Virus record (IMG/VR): IMGVR_UViG_3300037089_000505
Span: 1-64,000 of that record
DNA length: 64,000 nucleotides
Reading direction: 5' to 3' (one strand)
DNA from: a virus
Both the position numbers and the translations under genes were made by a program. Below the pieces are notes generated by a model. It worked only from the letters and a program-made list of their open reading frames with translations. It made no database searches and had not been told where the DNA came from. Shown piece after piece: positions 15,270 through 23,576 of this stretch (its first letter is position 1; each line of letters opens with the position of its first letter).

Positions 15270-16397
15270 TTATTCTTCTTCAGGTTCGGGCTGCCAAGGT
15301 AGATTCTTTATTATGCTATGATTTTGCTTTGGATCAAAACCTTTAGTAGGTGAGTATTTAATTTCTATCTCGTCGTCATAGCCGCCTTGCCCTTCTGGCG
15401 TATAAAAAGAGCACGAGAAATAACCGTTGTGATAATCAATACCGCCATCCATAATTTGTGGTATTATCCATTTTACTTCATCAACTTGAGGATCATACTT
15501 CATTAAGCCCGATCTTTCTTTACCGTAGGCCTCTTGAAGATTAAAGAAATAACCAGCAGCACCTAAGTTGTCGATATTTATATAGTTTTTCTTGCTTAGG
15601 GGTATTATCCATTTTTGAGTTTTAACGTTATAAACACCCTGTTTGTCACCATCGGTCATCGTGAAAAGATTATATTTTTCTAATCGCTCTACATCGTCAT
15701 ATTTAAATGGAAGAACTATTTTACCCGTTAAACTCATTATACCCGTATAGCCATTAGCATCAATTAATTCAAACCAAGTATCAAAAAAGTTTTTAGGATT
15801 CTTGTCTCTTATATAGCTTATATCACTATAAAGACCGAAAGGAATAGTCATAGCATTTGTAGATTTATTGTATACGCCGTTTTGACCTTTGTGATTTTCT
15901 ACATAGATAAATGGATCAAACCAATTTACTTTTCTAACCCAAACTTCATCGGCGTGTGATTTGAAATTTTTGTCGAATACTTCTTTAACGTCCTTCTTGT
16001 TTTTGAACCACCAACCGCCTACTGGTTTAGTAGTCTTTCCAAATTGTCTATACACAAACGGTAGAATCGTTTTACCAGTAACCGAATCTAGGACGCCAAT
16101 ATTGTCGTTTTGGTCTTCAGCAATTAAATATTTAGGGCCTGCGTCTTCATGAATTTCGTCGTATTTGATTAGGGTTAATTTTTTTCCCTGAGGCGAAAAA
16201 AGACCCCATCTATGATTTCTTCGACATAAAAAATAACGACTTGGATATTTAGATTTCCACTCTGCAAACGTATTGTCTAATACAGTTTGCTTTCCTTCCC
16301 TATTACGAAGACCAAATTCGCCCTCTTTTTGGAATGGCTGAACGCCGTATTTATTAGGTTCTCCGAAATATTTGATTGCTTCTAATAGTGTTGTCAT
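15270..16397 (-). CDS. WG-repeat protein
   Basis: About 375 aa. I use the ATG at 16397 because GGAG lies 9 nt upstream; a second in-frame ATG at 16412 is possible. Multiple degenerate WG (KWG) repeats are visible: HRWGLFSPQGKKLTLIKYDE, NIGVLDSVTGKTILPFVYR, YTGIMSLTGKIVLPFKYDD and KQGVYNVKTQKWIIP. WG repeats form small beta units used for binding. The N-terminus MTTLLEAIKYFG resembles the L-x-E capsid-targeting peptides elsewhere in the window. Role unknown. Confidence 0.75.
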   Translation of the reverse strand: MTTLLEAIKYFGEPNKYGVQPFQKEGEFGLRNREGKQTVLDNTFAEWKSKYPSRYFLCRRNHRWGLFSPQGKKLTLIKYDEIHEDAGPKYLIAEDQNDNIGVLDSVTGKTILPFVYRQFGKTTKPVGGWWFKNKKDVKEVFDKNFKSHADEVWVRKVNWFDPFIYVENHKGQNGVYNKSTNAMTIPFGLYSDISYIRDKNPKNFFDTWFELIDANGYTGIMSLTGKIVLPFKYDDVERLEKYNLFTMTDGDKQGVYNVKTQKWIIPLSKKNYINIDNLGAAGYFFNLQEAYGKERSGLMKYDPQVDEVKWIIPQIMDGGIDYHNGYFSCSFYTPEGQGGYDDEIEIKYSPTKGFDPKQNHSIIKNLPWQPEPEEE

Positions 16398-16711
16398 CTT
16401 TTGAAACTCCATACAGTGTATTCAAATATTATCTTTATCAGTTTCTTAGCTCTATTCTTGAGGTTATTCCAAATCCGTGGATCGTCTGACATTTTTATAA
16501 CTCGACCGTATCTAAAAGGTAAGTATTGGTCCGATAGTCTACGAAGCGGCTGGTTGCTATTAAGCGTCTTGGTATCTAGTAAATCTATTATGATCACAAT
16601 TCCAGAGCCCCAATCTTTTTCGTCATAACCCAAATAGAGCCAAATAGATTCAGGATGATGCGCAACTTTCCCACCCTTCCAATATATGATATCAAATGGC
16701 TTAAACTTCAT
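16394..16711 (-). CDS. GKWY/SH3-like mini-protein (minus-strand copy)
   Basis: 105 aa. The FKPFDIIYWKGGK start and RAKKLIKIIFEY C-terminal helix match the array family at 20-26 kb, especially the member at 22696 (YRPGNVIFWKQ). ATG-stop overlaps with both neighbours show it is part of the minus-strand operon. Confidence 0.55.
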   Translation of the reverse strand: MKFKPFDIIYWKGGKVAHHPESIWLYLGYDEKDWGSGIVIIIDLLDTKTLNSNQPLRRLSDQYLPFRYGRVIKMSDDPRIWNNLKNRAKKLIKIIFEYTVWSFKR

Positions 16712-17351
16712 GCTTCATATATCCATAAATATACTTCAAAAATCTCTTTTTCAAAGCTAGATCTTTTTCAAGAGCGGCATTAAACGAAACTAAAAATATA
16801 GAATTTTGTAGGTATTTTGATTGTTGGAAGTTGGCTATATCTTTGTCTGGCGCGCCTTTAGACTTTAAATAGTCTACAAGGCCAGCTGCATAAGCCATCA
16901 ACTCTAATTTATCACTGAAGTATTTTTGTAAATCATTCTTATACTTCATAGTTATTTCTGGACTTTTGCCAGCTTTGAAAATTCTTTTATTCTGAGCTAC
17001 ATGTATTAATTCATGCTTTATAGTTTCGTTCTGCTCGTGCACAAATAAATCATATCTGCCTCTTTCCAGCCAATCTATATTGTTGGCATCTATGTAAATG
17101 TTGATTATGTTATCAGCCCCGACTCCGCCACCTTTACTAATTGGTTTCTTATCTTTGGCATCAGCTACAAATTTGATATCAAACTTCGATACTTTGCCAT
17201 TGAGGAAGTTAGCAATAGCCTCAGCTTTGTTTTGCCTAGTGGTGCCACGCCGCAAGTGAAATAGAACTCCACTTTTGTTGTTGATTAAGATTTTATTAAA
17301 AGAGTCTACTATAGATTTTTCAGGAAATAATACGGCCTCAGCTAATTTCAT
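16701..17351 (-). CDS. Putative zinc metallopeptidase (HELIH)
   Basis: 216 aa. ETIKHELIHVAQ carries the HExxH zinc motif, and KLELMAYAAG about 40 residues later offers a third ligand Glu, as in gluzincin-like phage metallopeptidases. The N-terminus MKLAEAV has the L-x-E form of a capsid-targeting peptide, suggesting it may be packaged in the head and injected. ATGA overlap with the next gene upstream. Confidence 0.6.
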   Translation of the reverse strand: MKLAEAVLFPEKSIVDSFNKILINNKSGVLFHLRRGTTRQNKAEAIANFLNGKVSKFDIKFVADAKDKKPISKGGGVGADNIINIYIDANNIDWLERGRYDLFVHEQNETIKHELIHVAQNKRIFKAGKSPEITMKYKNDLQKYFSDKLELMAYAAGLVDYLKSKGAPDKDIANFQQSKYLQNSIFLVSFNAALEKDLALKKRFLKYIYGYMKHEV

Positions 17352-17629
17352 TTTGCAGCTAATTTTAAAATTTCTTGTCGGTGTTGTGAGATAAATTCCA
17401 TCTCTTTCTCAGAGCTGTAGTATTGCTCAAAGAACTCATCGACAAAACTGTCTAACATGTCTACTCTATCATTTAAACTAGCTGATTCCCATTCGTCTTG
17501 CATCTCTTCATCATCAGGCATAAACTTGTCCATGTTATATGAGACATTCTGTGCTATTTCTTTTATTTGTGCCGATGGTGAAGGTTTCTTACTTTTAGTA
17601 ACACCCTCAAAAAGTTGTGATAAATTCAT
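17348..17629 (-). CDS. Acidic hypothetical protein with capsid-targeting-like N-terminus
   Basis: About 93 aa. The frame extends upstream to 17746, but that part overlaps the divergent Cys-rich gene. ATG 17629 gives MNLSQLFEGVTK, an ideal L-x-E/G prohead-protease-type site. The rest is acidic and helical. The upstream control sequence resembles that before the gene at 18099. Confidence 0.55.
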   Translation of the reverse strand: MNLSQLFEGVTKSKKPSPSAQIKEIAQNVSYNMDKFMPDDEEMQDEWESASLNDRVDMLDSFVDEFFEQYYSSEKEMEFISQHRQEILKLAAK

Positions 17630-17630
17630 T

Positions 17631-17657
17631 GTAAGATTATCTTGCATATTTTTCAAT
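17631..17657. promoter_or_regulatory. Divergent control element, copy 1
   Basis: It contains AAGATTATCTT (a near-perfect inverted repeat) next to GCATATTTTTCAATATG and separates the minus-strand acidic gene from the plus-strand Cys-rich gene. A closely similar element separates the genes at 18099 and 18125. Confidence 0.4.
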
Positions 17658-17834
17658 ATGACCGCCACTAAAGAGCAAATCATAAATCTAATAATAGGAT
17701 GCGATAAATGCGGCCATCGAGGCACTTCAAAAACTGATGTTTGCAATCCGCCATATAGTGGTAAATGGCGCCCAATTACTAATTTGGGTTGTGAAAATTA
17801 TTTGGCGCCAAGTGATTGGCATAAGTCTAAATAG
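17658..17834 (+). CDS. Cys-rich mini-protein
   Basis: 58 aa from ATG 17658. ATKEQIINLIIGCDKCGH, a single Cys (DVCNPP) and GCENY match the family, although the final W is replaced by NY. Unusually for this block it lies on the plus strand, divergent from the minus-strand operon. Its last bases overlap the end of the convergent gene at 17827. Confidence 0.5.
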   Translation: MTATKEQIINLIIGCDKCGHRGTSKTDVCNPPYSGKWRPITNLGCENYLAPSDWHKSK

Positions 17835-18099
17835 TTTCCTTCTTATTAAACGCCCGCCTGATTATGATTTGCTTTGCCCGCCACAAACTGAAATGAGTAG
17901 GAAAGTCGCTAGCATAATAAAAATCGAGACTGTCGGTATCACCATAATTACGACGCCAAAAAATCCTTGGTCTGTGGCGTTCTTCAAATGACAAAAACCA
18001 AACCTTCTTAGGCGACTTTTTTACTACTATAAGCAAGTCATTATATGTGCCCAAAATAGTTCCAATTTTTAGATCTTCAAAATCGTATTGGTCAGCCAT
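17827..18099 (-). CDS. GKWY/SH3-like mini-protein
   Basis: 90 aa from ATG 18099. FEDLKIGTILGTYNDLLIV is related to the 'GQI' subgroup of the array (22998 and 25576), and AKQIIIRRAFNKK is the family C-terminal helix. The AAGATAAC element lies 3 nt before the start codon. Confidence 0.5.
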   Translation of the reverse strand: MADQYDFEDLKIGTILGTYNDLLIVVKKSPKKVWFLSFEERHRPRIFWRRNYGDTDSLDFYYASDFPTHFSLWRAKQIIIRRAFNKKETI

Positions 18100-18124
18100 A
18101 AAGTTATCTTGCATATTTTAGTAT
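18100..18124. promoter_or_regulatory. Divergent control element, copy 2
   Basis: AAGTTATCTTGCATATTTTAGTATATGG spans this spacer (the last bases enter the ATG at 18125). It shares TTATCTTGCATATTTT with copy 1 and again lies between a minus-strand mini-gene and a plus-strand Cys-rich gene. Confidence 0.4.
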
Positions 18125-18283
18125 ATGGACAAATGCGAAGTCATCATCTTACTAAAAGCTTCTTGTGAGACTTGTGTTAAGCGATGGCCACATCATTCTT
18201 TTTGCAAAAGAGACTATAATAATGTATGGTGGCCTATCACGAATTATGGATGTGAACATTGGGAAAGAGTCTATTCCCTTTAG
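18125..18283 (+). CDS. Cys-rich mini-protein
   Basis: 52 aa. DKCEVIILLKASCETC, SFCKRDYNN and GCEHWERVY give the full C-x2-C...C...C-x-x-W pattern of the family. The last 47 nt overlap, antisense, the 3' end of the HNH gene, so one of them has been extended. It is the most compact member and useful for defining the motif. Confidence 0.55.
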   Translation: MDKCEVIILLKASCETCVKRWPHHSFCKRDYNNVWWPITNYGCEHWERVYSL

Positions 18284-18806
18284 CTAAATTGTCTTTACGC
18301 CATAAGGGCTGAAGGTTAGCTAAAGACCAACACTGCTTAAACTCAGGATCATTAGCGTCAGAATACTCCCACCAAGATTCTGGTATTTTGTGATCGATGT
18401 GCCATTTACCATAATTATCCCAAGACATTCCTGGTGTCCACAAATTTTCCAGATGCCGCTTTAATTCTTCTACCGTCCAATTAACTAACGTCTCCCACTT
18501 ACGACCCTTTTTATTTCCTCTTAACGACTTACGAATTGCGCTACTCAAGTTCTTTTCAAGTTGGTATTGAGGTTCAGAACGGCGAGCTTTCTTGTATTCA
18601 CGCTGGTATTTTCTGAATCTAGGCTCATTCCGATAAGTTTCAAAATAAATATTTCGGGCTGTTCTGTGTTCAGCTGATTTATTGTGTGCTCTTCTCTTAG
18701 CTTTCCTATGAGGTTGATTTTTACGAGCTCCCCATTTGATTCTATATTCTAACGTTTGTCGGTAAAGATGACGCGCTAAGACTTTTTCTTCTGGTGTTCT
18801 TTTCAT
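18237..18806 (-). CDS. HNH endonuclease (homing-type)
   Basis: 189 aa. A basic Arg/Lys-rich helical first half is followed by the HNH core: WHIDHKIPESWW, then ANLQPLWRKDNLAKGNR. This is the usual phage HNH layout with His-Asp-His, Asn and Lys-Asn-Asn. It is probably a free-standing homing endonuclease. It sits at the border between the minus-strand block and the neck module. Confidence 0.85.
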   Translation of the reverse strand: MKRTPEEKVLARHLYRQTLEYRIKWGARKNQPHRKAKRRAHNKSAEHRTARNIYFETYRNEPRFRKYQREYKKARRSEPQYQLEKNLSSAIRKSLRGNKKGRKWETLVNWTVEELKRHLENLWTPGMSWDNYGKWHIDHKIPESWWEYSDANDPEFKQCWSLANLQPLWRKDNLAKGNRLFPNVHIHNS

Positions 18807-18841
18807 ACTATTATGTAAAGATAATTATGCGGAGGCGATTT

Positions 18842-19546
18842 ATGGCTTACAACGCTATCAAAAATTTCATCATGGGAAGAATGGGTTATCCCAGAGTTAA
18901 AGTTTATATTACAGAAGAGCAGCTGGATGATTGCATCTGGGAAGCTATGAGCTATTACTTTGAATATAGGGATGATATAATCCGTGAGAGTTATATTTCA
19001 GGAACGGCATATGTCGGCGAATATACACTTCCTCCAACTATCGTTCCAAAATATATACATAACGTAATCTTTAAACCGACAGACCCCCTGTTCAGTTTAA
19101 CAGGAGTAATGCAAGACGTCTATCTGTTGTATTATTTACAGAACGCAGGCGGCGCCGCAAACTTCATCGTAGACTATTGGATGACGCTGTCCAACTATAA
19201 GGAATATGAACGTGTATTAGGAAACCAACCGCACTGGGATATAATTAATGGCAACGTCTTGAAATTAGACCCCACACCGTCTATTGACTTCCAAATTGGA
19301 ATTAGATATATGGCTTTACCCGACGAGACTACTATTGAAAACACAAGGTGGATTAGACTCTTCGCTTTAGCTTGTGCAAAATCTGTAGAAGGTGAAATTC
19401 GAGAAAAGTTTTCTACGCTTCAAGCTGGTAGTGGCGAGATTAGTCTAAATGGAGCAGCACTTAAAGCTGAAGGTGAAGTAGAAAAACAAAGACTCTGGGA
19501 TGAGAACTTTTCAAAACAGCTCCCGCTGGGTATGTTATTTGGTTGA
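18842..19546 (+). CDS. Neck protein, T4 gp13-like
   Basis: 234 aa from ATG 18842 with GGAGG at 18831. An N-terminal helix with VKVYITEEQLDDCIWEAMSYYFEY, and a C-terminal part with LFALACAKSVEGEIREKF and SLNGAALKAEGEVEKQ, follow the pattern of T4-like head-tail neck proteins. It forms part of the connector between portal and tail. In T4, gp13 is followed directly by gp14; here the gp14-like gene is 7.3 kb away. Confidence 0.65.
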   Translation: MAYNAIKNFIMGRMGYPRVKVYITEEQLDDCIWEAMSYYFEYRDDIIRESYISGTAYVGEYTLPPTIVPKYIHNVIFKPTDPLFSLTGVMQDVYLLYYLQNAGGAANFIVDYWMTLSNYKEYERVLGNQPHWDIINGNVLKLDPTPSIDFQIGIRYMALPDETTIENTRWIRLFALACAKSVEGEIREKFSTLQAGSGEISLNGAALKAEGEVEKQRLWDENFSKQLPLGMLFG

Positions 19547-19601
19547 GTTGAAAATTTCTCTAAACAAAATCTAAAAATCTCTCAATATTTAGCATATTTC
19601 T

Positions 19602-19611
19602 CTAAGATAAC
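19602..19611 (+). promoter_or_regulatory. AAGATAA-type upstream element
   Basis: CTAAGATAAC preceded by GCATATTTCT, 19 nt before the start of the endonuclease gene, with AAGGAG between. It is one of about a dozen occurrences near gene starts in the AT-rich part. Confidence 0.35.
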
Positions 19612-19629
19612 AAAATCAAGGAGAAACTT

Positions 19630-20451
19630 ATGTTTTGTAAAATATGTGGGAAAGAATTTCCTAACAAAAAAACTCGGCGGGGCCCCAAAAAATATTGCTC
19701 TGTACAATGTACGAATAAGGATCGCAAAAACATTGGAAGCAGAAAACCAGGTAGATATAAAAAAGTTTTAGTTGAGCGCCATCATACTTGTATTTATTGT
19801 AAGAAAGACTTTTCTAATAGACGAAAGAAAGCTAAATACTGCTCTAAGCGATGTAGCGAGTTGGGCTGGAAAAAAAATAAACGCTCCTGCCCAATTTGTG
19901 GTAAGTCTGTAGTACGTAAACACGGCGAATCAACAACTCACGACAACAAACAAATTTATTGTAGTGTAGAATGTCGAGGTATCGCCGAACGAAAACCAAG
20001 ACCTAACTGTTTAATCTGTGGCGGTGAATGTAAACACTGGTATAGTAGAACTTGCTCTATGAATTGTCAAGCTGAATTCAAGCGCATATTCCACTTACTA
20101 CGAATTAAGAAGGCTTTGGCCATCGGCGTCCAGTTAAATCCCTTCTACAACTTAGACGCTTGCAAATGGTTTGAGCAGTATGATAAAGACAACAACACGA
20201 TCGGTAAATACGCAACTAATGGTGGCGAAGAGTTTGTAAAAGGCTATTGGCTTGATTATATCAATCATGACAAAAAGCTAATTATCGAATGGAACGAGAA
20301 GCAGCACTACAACAAAGATGGATCTCTTAGAAAAAGAGATATAAGAAAAAGAGACGACATTCTAAAGTCTTTTCCAGCCTACGAGTTCTGGTCTATCAAA
20401 GAAGACACAATGCAAATCGACAAGATAATTCTTAATGGCGTGGTTAGTTAA
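19630..20451 (+). CDS. Zinc-finger homing endonuclease, Vsr/PD-(D/E)xK-like
   Basis: 273 aa. Four finger motifs of the form CxxC...YC(S)xxC occupy residues 2 to about 140 (CKICGKEF, CIYCKKDF, CPICGKS and CLICGGE). The C-terminal domain has GYWLDYINHDKKLIIEWNE and a basic helix, matching the split pair at 14595-15202. It is likely a free-standing homing endonuclease that marks the left edge of the mini-gene island. Confidence 0.7.
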   Translation: MFCKICGKEFPNKKTRRGPKKYCSVQCTNKDRKNIGSRKPGRYKKVLVERHHTCIYCKKDFSNRRKKAKYCSKRCSELGWKKNKRSCPICGKSVVRKHGESTTHDNKQIYCSVECRGIAERKPRPNCLICGGECKHWYSRTCSMNCQAEFKRIFHLLRIKKALAIGVQLNPFYNLDACKWFEQYDKDNNTIGKYATNGGEEFVKGYWLDYINHDKKLIIEWNEKQHYNKDGSLRKRDIRKRDDILKSFPAYEFWSIKEDTMQIDKIILNGVVS

Positions 20452-20635
20452 TGACTCTGACGGATATTATATACTCTACAAAACAGCAGGAGCCAAATCC
20501 GTCGCAGAAAGATATGATATTGCACCCGGTTATTTTTCAAAGAAACTAGTAAGCCCAAATACAATTTTTGAAACTGAGGGACTAAGACCCATCCACCGCT
20601 ATGATATTATAAAATTGGTTTGGAGTAAAGTGTGA
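20435..20635 (+). CDS. Mini-protein, left end of tandem array
   Basis: 66 aa. The start lies within the last codons of the endonuclease gene, 17 nt overlap. It has little of the GKWY box, but the C-terminus YDIIKLVWSKV is of the family type. It overlaps the next gene by 4 nt (GTGA). Confidence 0.45.
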   Translation: MAWLVNDSDGYYILYKTAGAKSVAERYDIAPGYFSKKLVSPNTIFETEGLRPIHRYDIIKLVWSKV

Positions 20636-20949
20636 AAATTAGATTTTTCAAATGGTATGAGAGAGAACACGGCGAATTACCAGGGATAGCGCTTGGAACA
20701 ATAAAAGACTATGCTATTAACAACGTATTTTCAAAAGATCCTAACTCATCTGATATACTTGCAATATGGTATAAAGATGGCAAATGGCGTCGAGGCGATA
20801 CATGGGCGTGGGGCGCTGTAGTTCCAAATCTCACTCGTGAATTAAATATGAATTTTAACTTAGTTAAGCGGCCGTCTAAATTAGACTATATAGATTTTAG
20901 ATCGGCAATTAAGAAATTGTTTAACAAAGAATATTTGCTTAGAAAATGA
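20632..20949 (+). CDS. GKWY/SH3-like mini-protein (array)
   Basis: 105 aa from GTG. It starts KIRFFKWYEREHGELPG, and the terminal helix is AIKKLFNKEYLL. Several Trp residues lie in the middle (KWRRGDTWAWG). Soluble, function unknown. Confidence 0.5.
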   Translation: MKIRFFKWYEREHGELPGIALGTIKDYAINNVFSKDPNSSDILAIWYKDGKWRRGDTWAWGAVVPNLTRELNMNFNLVKRPSKLDYIDFRSAIKKLFNKEYLLRK

Positions 20950-20976
20950 AAATTAGAGATATTTTTAGGTAAAAGA

Positions 20977-21237
20977 ATGACACTCAAAAAATGGCGTTGG
21001 TATAAAACGCTCAATATGTATATCATGCCTACAAAAATAGTTAAAGCAAAGGGCACAGAGTATTTTGACTACTTTGAATATAACGATGAAAAGGAACGAT
21101 TGAGATATTTCGTAAATATACCTGATGATCAATTTTATGGTATAGATAACAGAGATTTTTTTGGTCGTTGGAAATTAACCACTAAAATTCAACATAAAAT
21201 GATAAAGACAGCATTTAGACCGAAGACGCACTATTAA
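20977..21237 (+). CDS. GKWY/SH3-like mini-protein (array)
   Basis: 86 aa. KKWRWYKTLNMYIMP at the start and KMIKTAFRPKTHY at the end. The first strand resembles LGRWYKDEYNEYTMP of the distant copy at 48383, so the two are probably close relatives. Confidence 0.5.
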   Translation: MTLKKWRWYKTLNMYIMPTKIVKAKGTEYFDYFEYNDEKERLRYFVNIPDDQFYGIDNRDFFGRWKLTTKIQHKMIKTAFRPKTHY

Positions 21238-21249
21238 GCGGAGGACACA

Positions 21250-21561
21250 ATGGAACTAGGTAATTTATTCAGAATGTTAGGCGAAGAACTAAATGAGGCT
21301 TTGGCCCCACAAGTTCACATGGCCAGACGGCGAGCAATGAAATCACAACTGGAAACAGATAAGCCAGGGACTGAAAGTGAAAGCAATGGACAATGGCAAT
21401 ACACTTCTTCGCAAGGTATAAAAGTCACAGAGCTAAAAGATGACACCTGGGAAGTTGAATTTGAGGGTAAAAAAGAAAAAGGTGATTTTGAAACTATCCT
21501 CAAGAAGGCAAAGGCAGCCTCTAAACTACACTATAGTCGAAGAGAATCCAAACTAAGCTAA
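21250..21561 (+). CDS. Hypothetical protein with capsid-targeting-like N-terminus
   Basis: 103 aa with a GGAGG site. MELGNLFRMLGEELNEA contains L-x-E sites (LGE, LNE/A). The rest is a hydrophilic linker followed by a small domain (IKVTELKDDTWEVEFEGK). It is not a member of the GKWY family, although it sits inside the array. Candidate internal head protein. Confidence 0.5.
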   Translation: MELGNLFRMLGEELNEALAPQVHMARRRAMKSQLETDKPGTESESNGQWQYTSSQGIKVTELKDDTWEVEFEGKKEKGDFETILKKAKAASKLHYSRRESKLS

Positions 21562-21605
21562 ATGTATTTTCGTTATAAGTTGTGGATTAATACGCAAGGT
21601 CAAAA

Positions 21606-21884
21606 GTGAACGTAGAAAAATATCAAGTTGGTAAGTGGTATGCAACTGATAGTGCGCTCTCCATCCAAACAGGACTTCCATCAGGCAATGGTTTTTATTG
21701 GATTTTAATAGGAAATGGGCGTCATGTAGTCATAGATGCTCGTAAAATAAACATAACCTCTAACCCTCAATTGTATGGGGCAAAACTTACTAAATATAAT
21801 AGGCTACTAACTATTGCTGAGGCGTCTGCAGCGAGTAAGGAATTTGTTAAGCGTTTGTTTAAAGAAGAGTTAATTAAGATATGA
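21606..21884 (+). CDS. GKWY/SH3-like mini-protein (array)
   Basis: 92 aa from GTG. YQVGKWYATDSA is the clearest GKWY box. FYWILIGNGRHVVI forms the next strands, and FVKRLFKEELIKI is the C-terminal helix. ATGA overlap with the next member. Confidence 0.55.
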   Translation: MNVEKYQVGKWYATDSALSIQTGLPSGNGFYWILIGNGRHVVIDARKINITSNPQLYGAKLTKYNRLLTIAEASAASKEFVKRLFKEELIKI

Positions 21885-22186
21885 AATTCGAGCATCCATA
21901 TAAACAATATTTGGGTAAGCTGATAATCAACCCAGATAAAAATTGGTATTATCCGACGCGAATTTTAGCAACTCAAGGTACTATTAAAAAAGAAGGCGGT
22001 AAAGATTTTATTAGATTTTTCGGAATCAACGATAGAGCTTTAGCCACATTCCCAAATGTGGCCGCCCCAAGAGTTTTTAGCTTAGCTAAAGAATGGGCAA
22101 CTACAAAAGTGATGCCCATTACAGAGTCTTATTATCACCTTATATTAAAATCTGCTTTCAATAAGGATAATAGTAAATGGCTATAA
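21881..22186 (+). CDS. Mini-protein, PYxQYxGK subgroup (array)
   Basis: 101 aa. FEHPYKQYLGKLIINPD defines a subgroup with 22434 (FKKPFEQYVGR) and 23826 (FKKPYSQYSGK). The terminal helix is LILKSAFNKDNS. Coupled to both neighbours by short overlaps. Confidence 0.55.
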   Translation: MKFEHPYKQYLGKLIINPDKNWYYPTRILATQGTIKKEGGKDFIRFFGINDRALATFPNVAAPRVFSLAKEWATTKVMPITESYYHLILKSAFNKDNSKWL

Positions 22187-22437
22187 AGTACCATGCATGG
22201 GTTTGGACTAGTAAGAATTGGAAAGATAGTTTCAGGATAGATAAGGTTGAACATCTATACACTAAAAAGGGAACGGCCTATATAAAACTACTAGAGTTAA
22301 TTAAGACAAACACTAAAGAGTTTCCTTTCTCAAGTCCAGGTTATGGAGTAATCAGCACAGAAGAAGTATCACCTAATCGCTTGTTCAAAACATTAGATGA
22401 GGCGCGACACCTTGTTATAAGAGAAATAATTCCATGA
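22177..22437 (+). CDS. Mini-protein, FxIDK subgroup (array)
   Basis: 86 aa. KYHAWVWTSKNWKDSFRIDK defines a second subgroup shared with 23274 (DSFCIDKIS) and 23573 (NQFCIDELE). The C-terminus is HLVIREIIP. Confidence 0.55.
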   Translation: MAIKYHAWVWTSKNWKDSFRIDKVEHLYTKKGTAYIKLLELIKTNTKEFPFSSPGYGVISTEEVSPNRLFKTLDEARHLVIREIIP

Positions 22438-22709
22438 CAGAACCACTAAAGTTCAAAAAACCATTCGAACAATATGTGGGTCGAACTCTTGTAGATATAG
22501 AAGCAGCCCATGGTAAAATCTATCTAGTCAAATATCTATCTAAGAAAGATCCCAGTAACTTAGATAGAAAAGGCTATTTAGGTGTAGGCTATAATTCTGA
22601 AATAGAAATAAGAGAGTTTTGGTTTCATGATGGCCTGTATTATTTAAAACCGATTAGCTATGACAATAAAAAAGAAGTAGTGAGAGCAATTTTCAATGAA
22701 GCTGAATGA
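22434..22709 (+). CDS. Mini-protein, PYxQYxGK subgroup (array)
   Basis: 91 aa, ATGA overlap. FKKPFEQYVGRTLVDI at the start and EVVRAIFNEAE at the end. Overlaps the next start by 14 nt. Confidence 0.55.
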   Translation: MTEPLKFKKPFEQYVGRTLVDIEAAHGKIYLVKYLSKKDPSNLDRKGYLGVGYNSEIEIREFWFHDGLYYLKPISYDNKKEVVRAIFNEAE

Positions 22710-23001
22710 ATTTATAAAAGTCTCATCATTTTCTAAGTTCCCTGAGGCTAAAAAAAGATATAGGCCGGGTAATGTTATATTTTGGAAACAGAAGCCCGAT
22801 TTCTATAATTGGTATATTGTTAAAGACGTGGACGAACTTAGTATAAATGGTGTGTATATATCGATAAGTATACCCGGAGGACCATCTTCAGAAACGATTC
22901 CACTTTTCAAAGACGATACTGCATTAGAGTCAATTGGTGAAGATGTAAAAGTTGTAAATAAACATCATCTAATTAAGGGTTTGTTTGGGGATATAAAATG
23001 A
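22696..23001 (+). CDS. Mini-protein fused to capsid-targeting-like peptide (array)
   Basis: 101 aa. MKLNEFIKVSSFSKFPEAKK is an N-terminal addition of the M-K-L-x-E type. It is followed by the family domain (YRPGNVIFWKQ) and terminal helix HHLIKGLFGDIK. It is the one array member with a putative packaging peptide, linking the two classes. Confidence 0.55.
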   Translation: MKLNEFIKVSSFSKFPEAKKRYRPGNVIFWKQKPDFYNWYIVKDVDELSINGVYISISIPGGPSSETIPLFKDDTALESIGEDVKVVNKHHLIKGLFGDIK

Positions 23002-23270
23002 ACTTCAAAGATGTAAGACCCGGACAAATTTTCGAATACAATATGGTTTATAATACTGAGCATTTATTGATATTGAGTAAAGAAAAAAATAAGCTGGGCA
23101 TAACTATCGTCAACTGTGTTTCTGAAGCGGATGGTACTTTTGAGTTTTTCGACCTAGATAAAGATAGATGGTCAAAAGAGAACTACGAATTAATAGTAAA
23201 CATAGAAGAGCTGAGAGAAAGAAGAAGAGATTTCATATACAACAGTTTTGAACAAAGAGATGAAGTTTAG
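22998..23270 (+). CDS. Mini-protein, RxGQI subgroup (array)
   Basis: 90 aa, ATGA overlap. FKDVRPGQIFEYNMVYNTEH is nearly repeated in 25576 (FEEIRAGQIIEHNKTYYTEW), which shows duplication within the array. The C-terminus is RRRDFIYNSFEQ. Confidence 0.6.
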   Translation: MNFKDVRPGQIFEYNMVYNTEHLLILSKEKNKLGITIVNCVSEADGTFEFFDLDKDRWSKENYELIVNIEELRERRRDFIYNSFEQRDEV

Positions 23271-23273
23271 TAA

Positions 23274-23576
23274 ATGGTAGGTTTACAAAAATTGAAATAC
23301 TATGTAAATTTTTGGGGCGGGGATGAGTGGCAGGGCGTGTGGGATAAAGAGGTTCCAACAGATAGTTTTTGTATAGATAAAATTAGCTCGCGTTACTTTA
23401 GCGAATTTAGTTCTAATGTAGAAATAGTAGAACACGTAGTATATTATGCTACAAGAAATACAGATTCGCCAACTAACGAAGTTGGTGATAAAGTTGCTAT
23501 CCGCAACAAGGATCCAAACTTGTTTGATAGTTTAGAAGACGCTAAACACCACGTCATAAGAGTATTCCTCAAATGA
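23274..23576 (+). CDS. Mini-protein, FxIDK subgroup (array)
   Basis: 100 aa. LKYYVNFWGGDEWQGVW, then DSFCIDKISSRYF, and HHVIRVFLK at the end. It follows the previous gene by 3 nt and overlaps the next by 4. Confidence 0.55.
   Translation: MVGLQKLKYYVNFWGGDEWQGVWDKEVPTDSFCIDKISSRYFSEFSSNVEIVEHVVYYATRNTDSPTNEVGDKVAIRNKDPNLFDSLEDAKHHVIRVFLK

Noticed and set aside
17457-17834. Full-length 125-codon version of the plus-strand gene
   Set aside because: The upstream half is antisense to the acidic minus-strand gene; the family motif begins only after ATG 17658.
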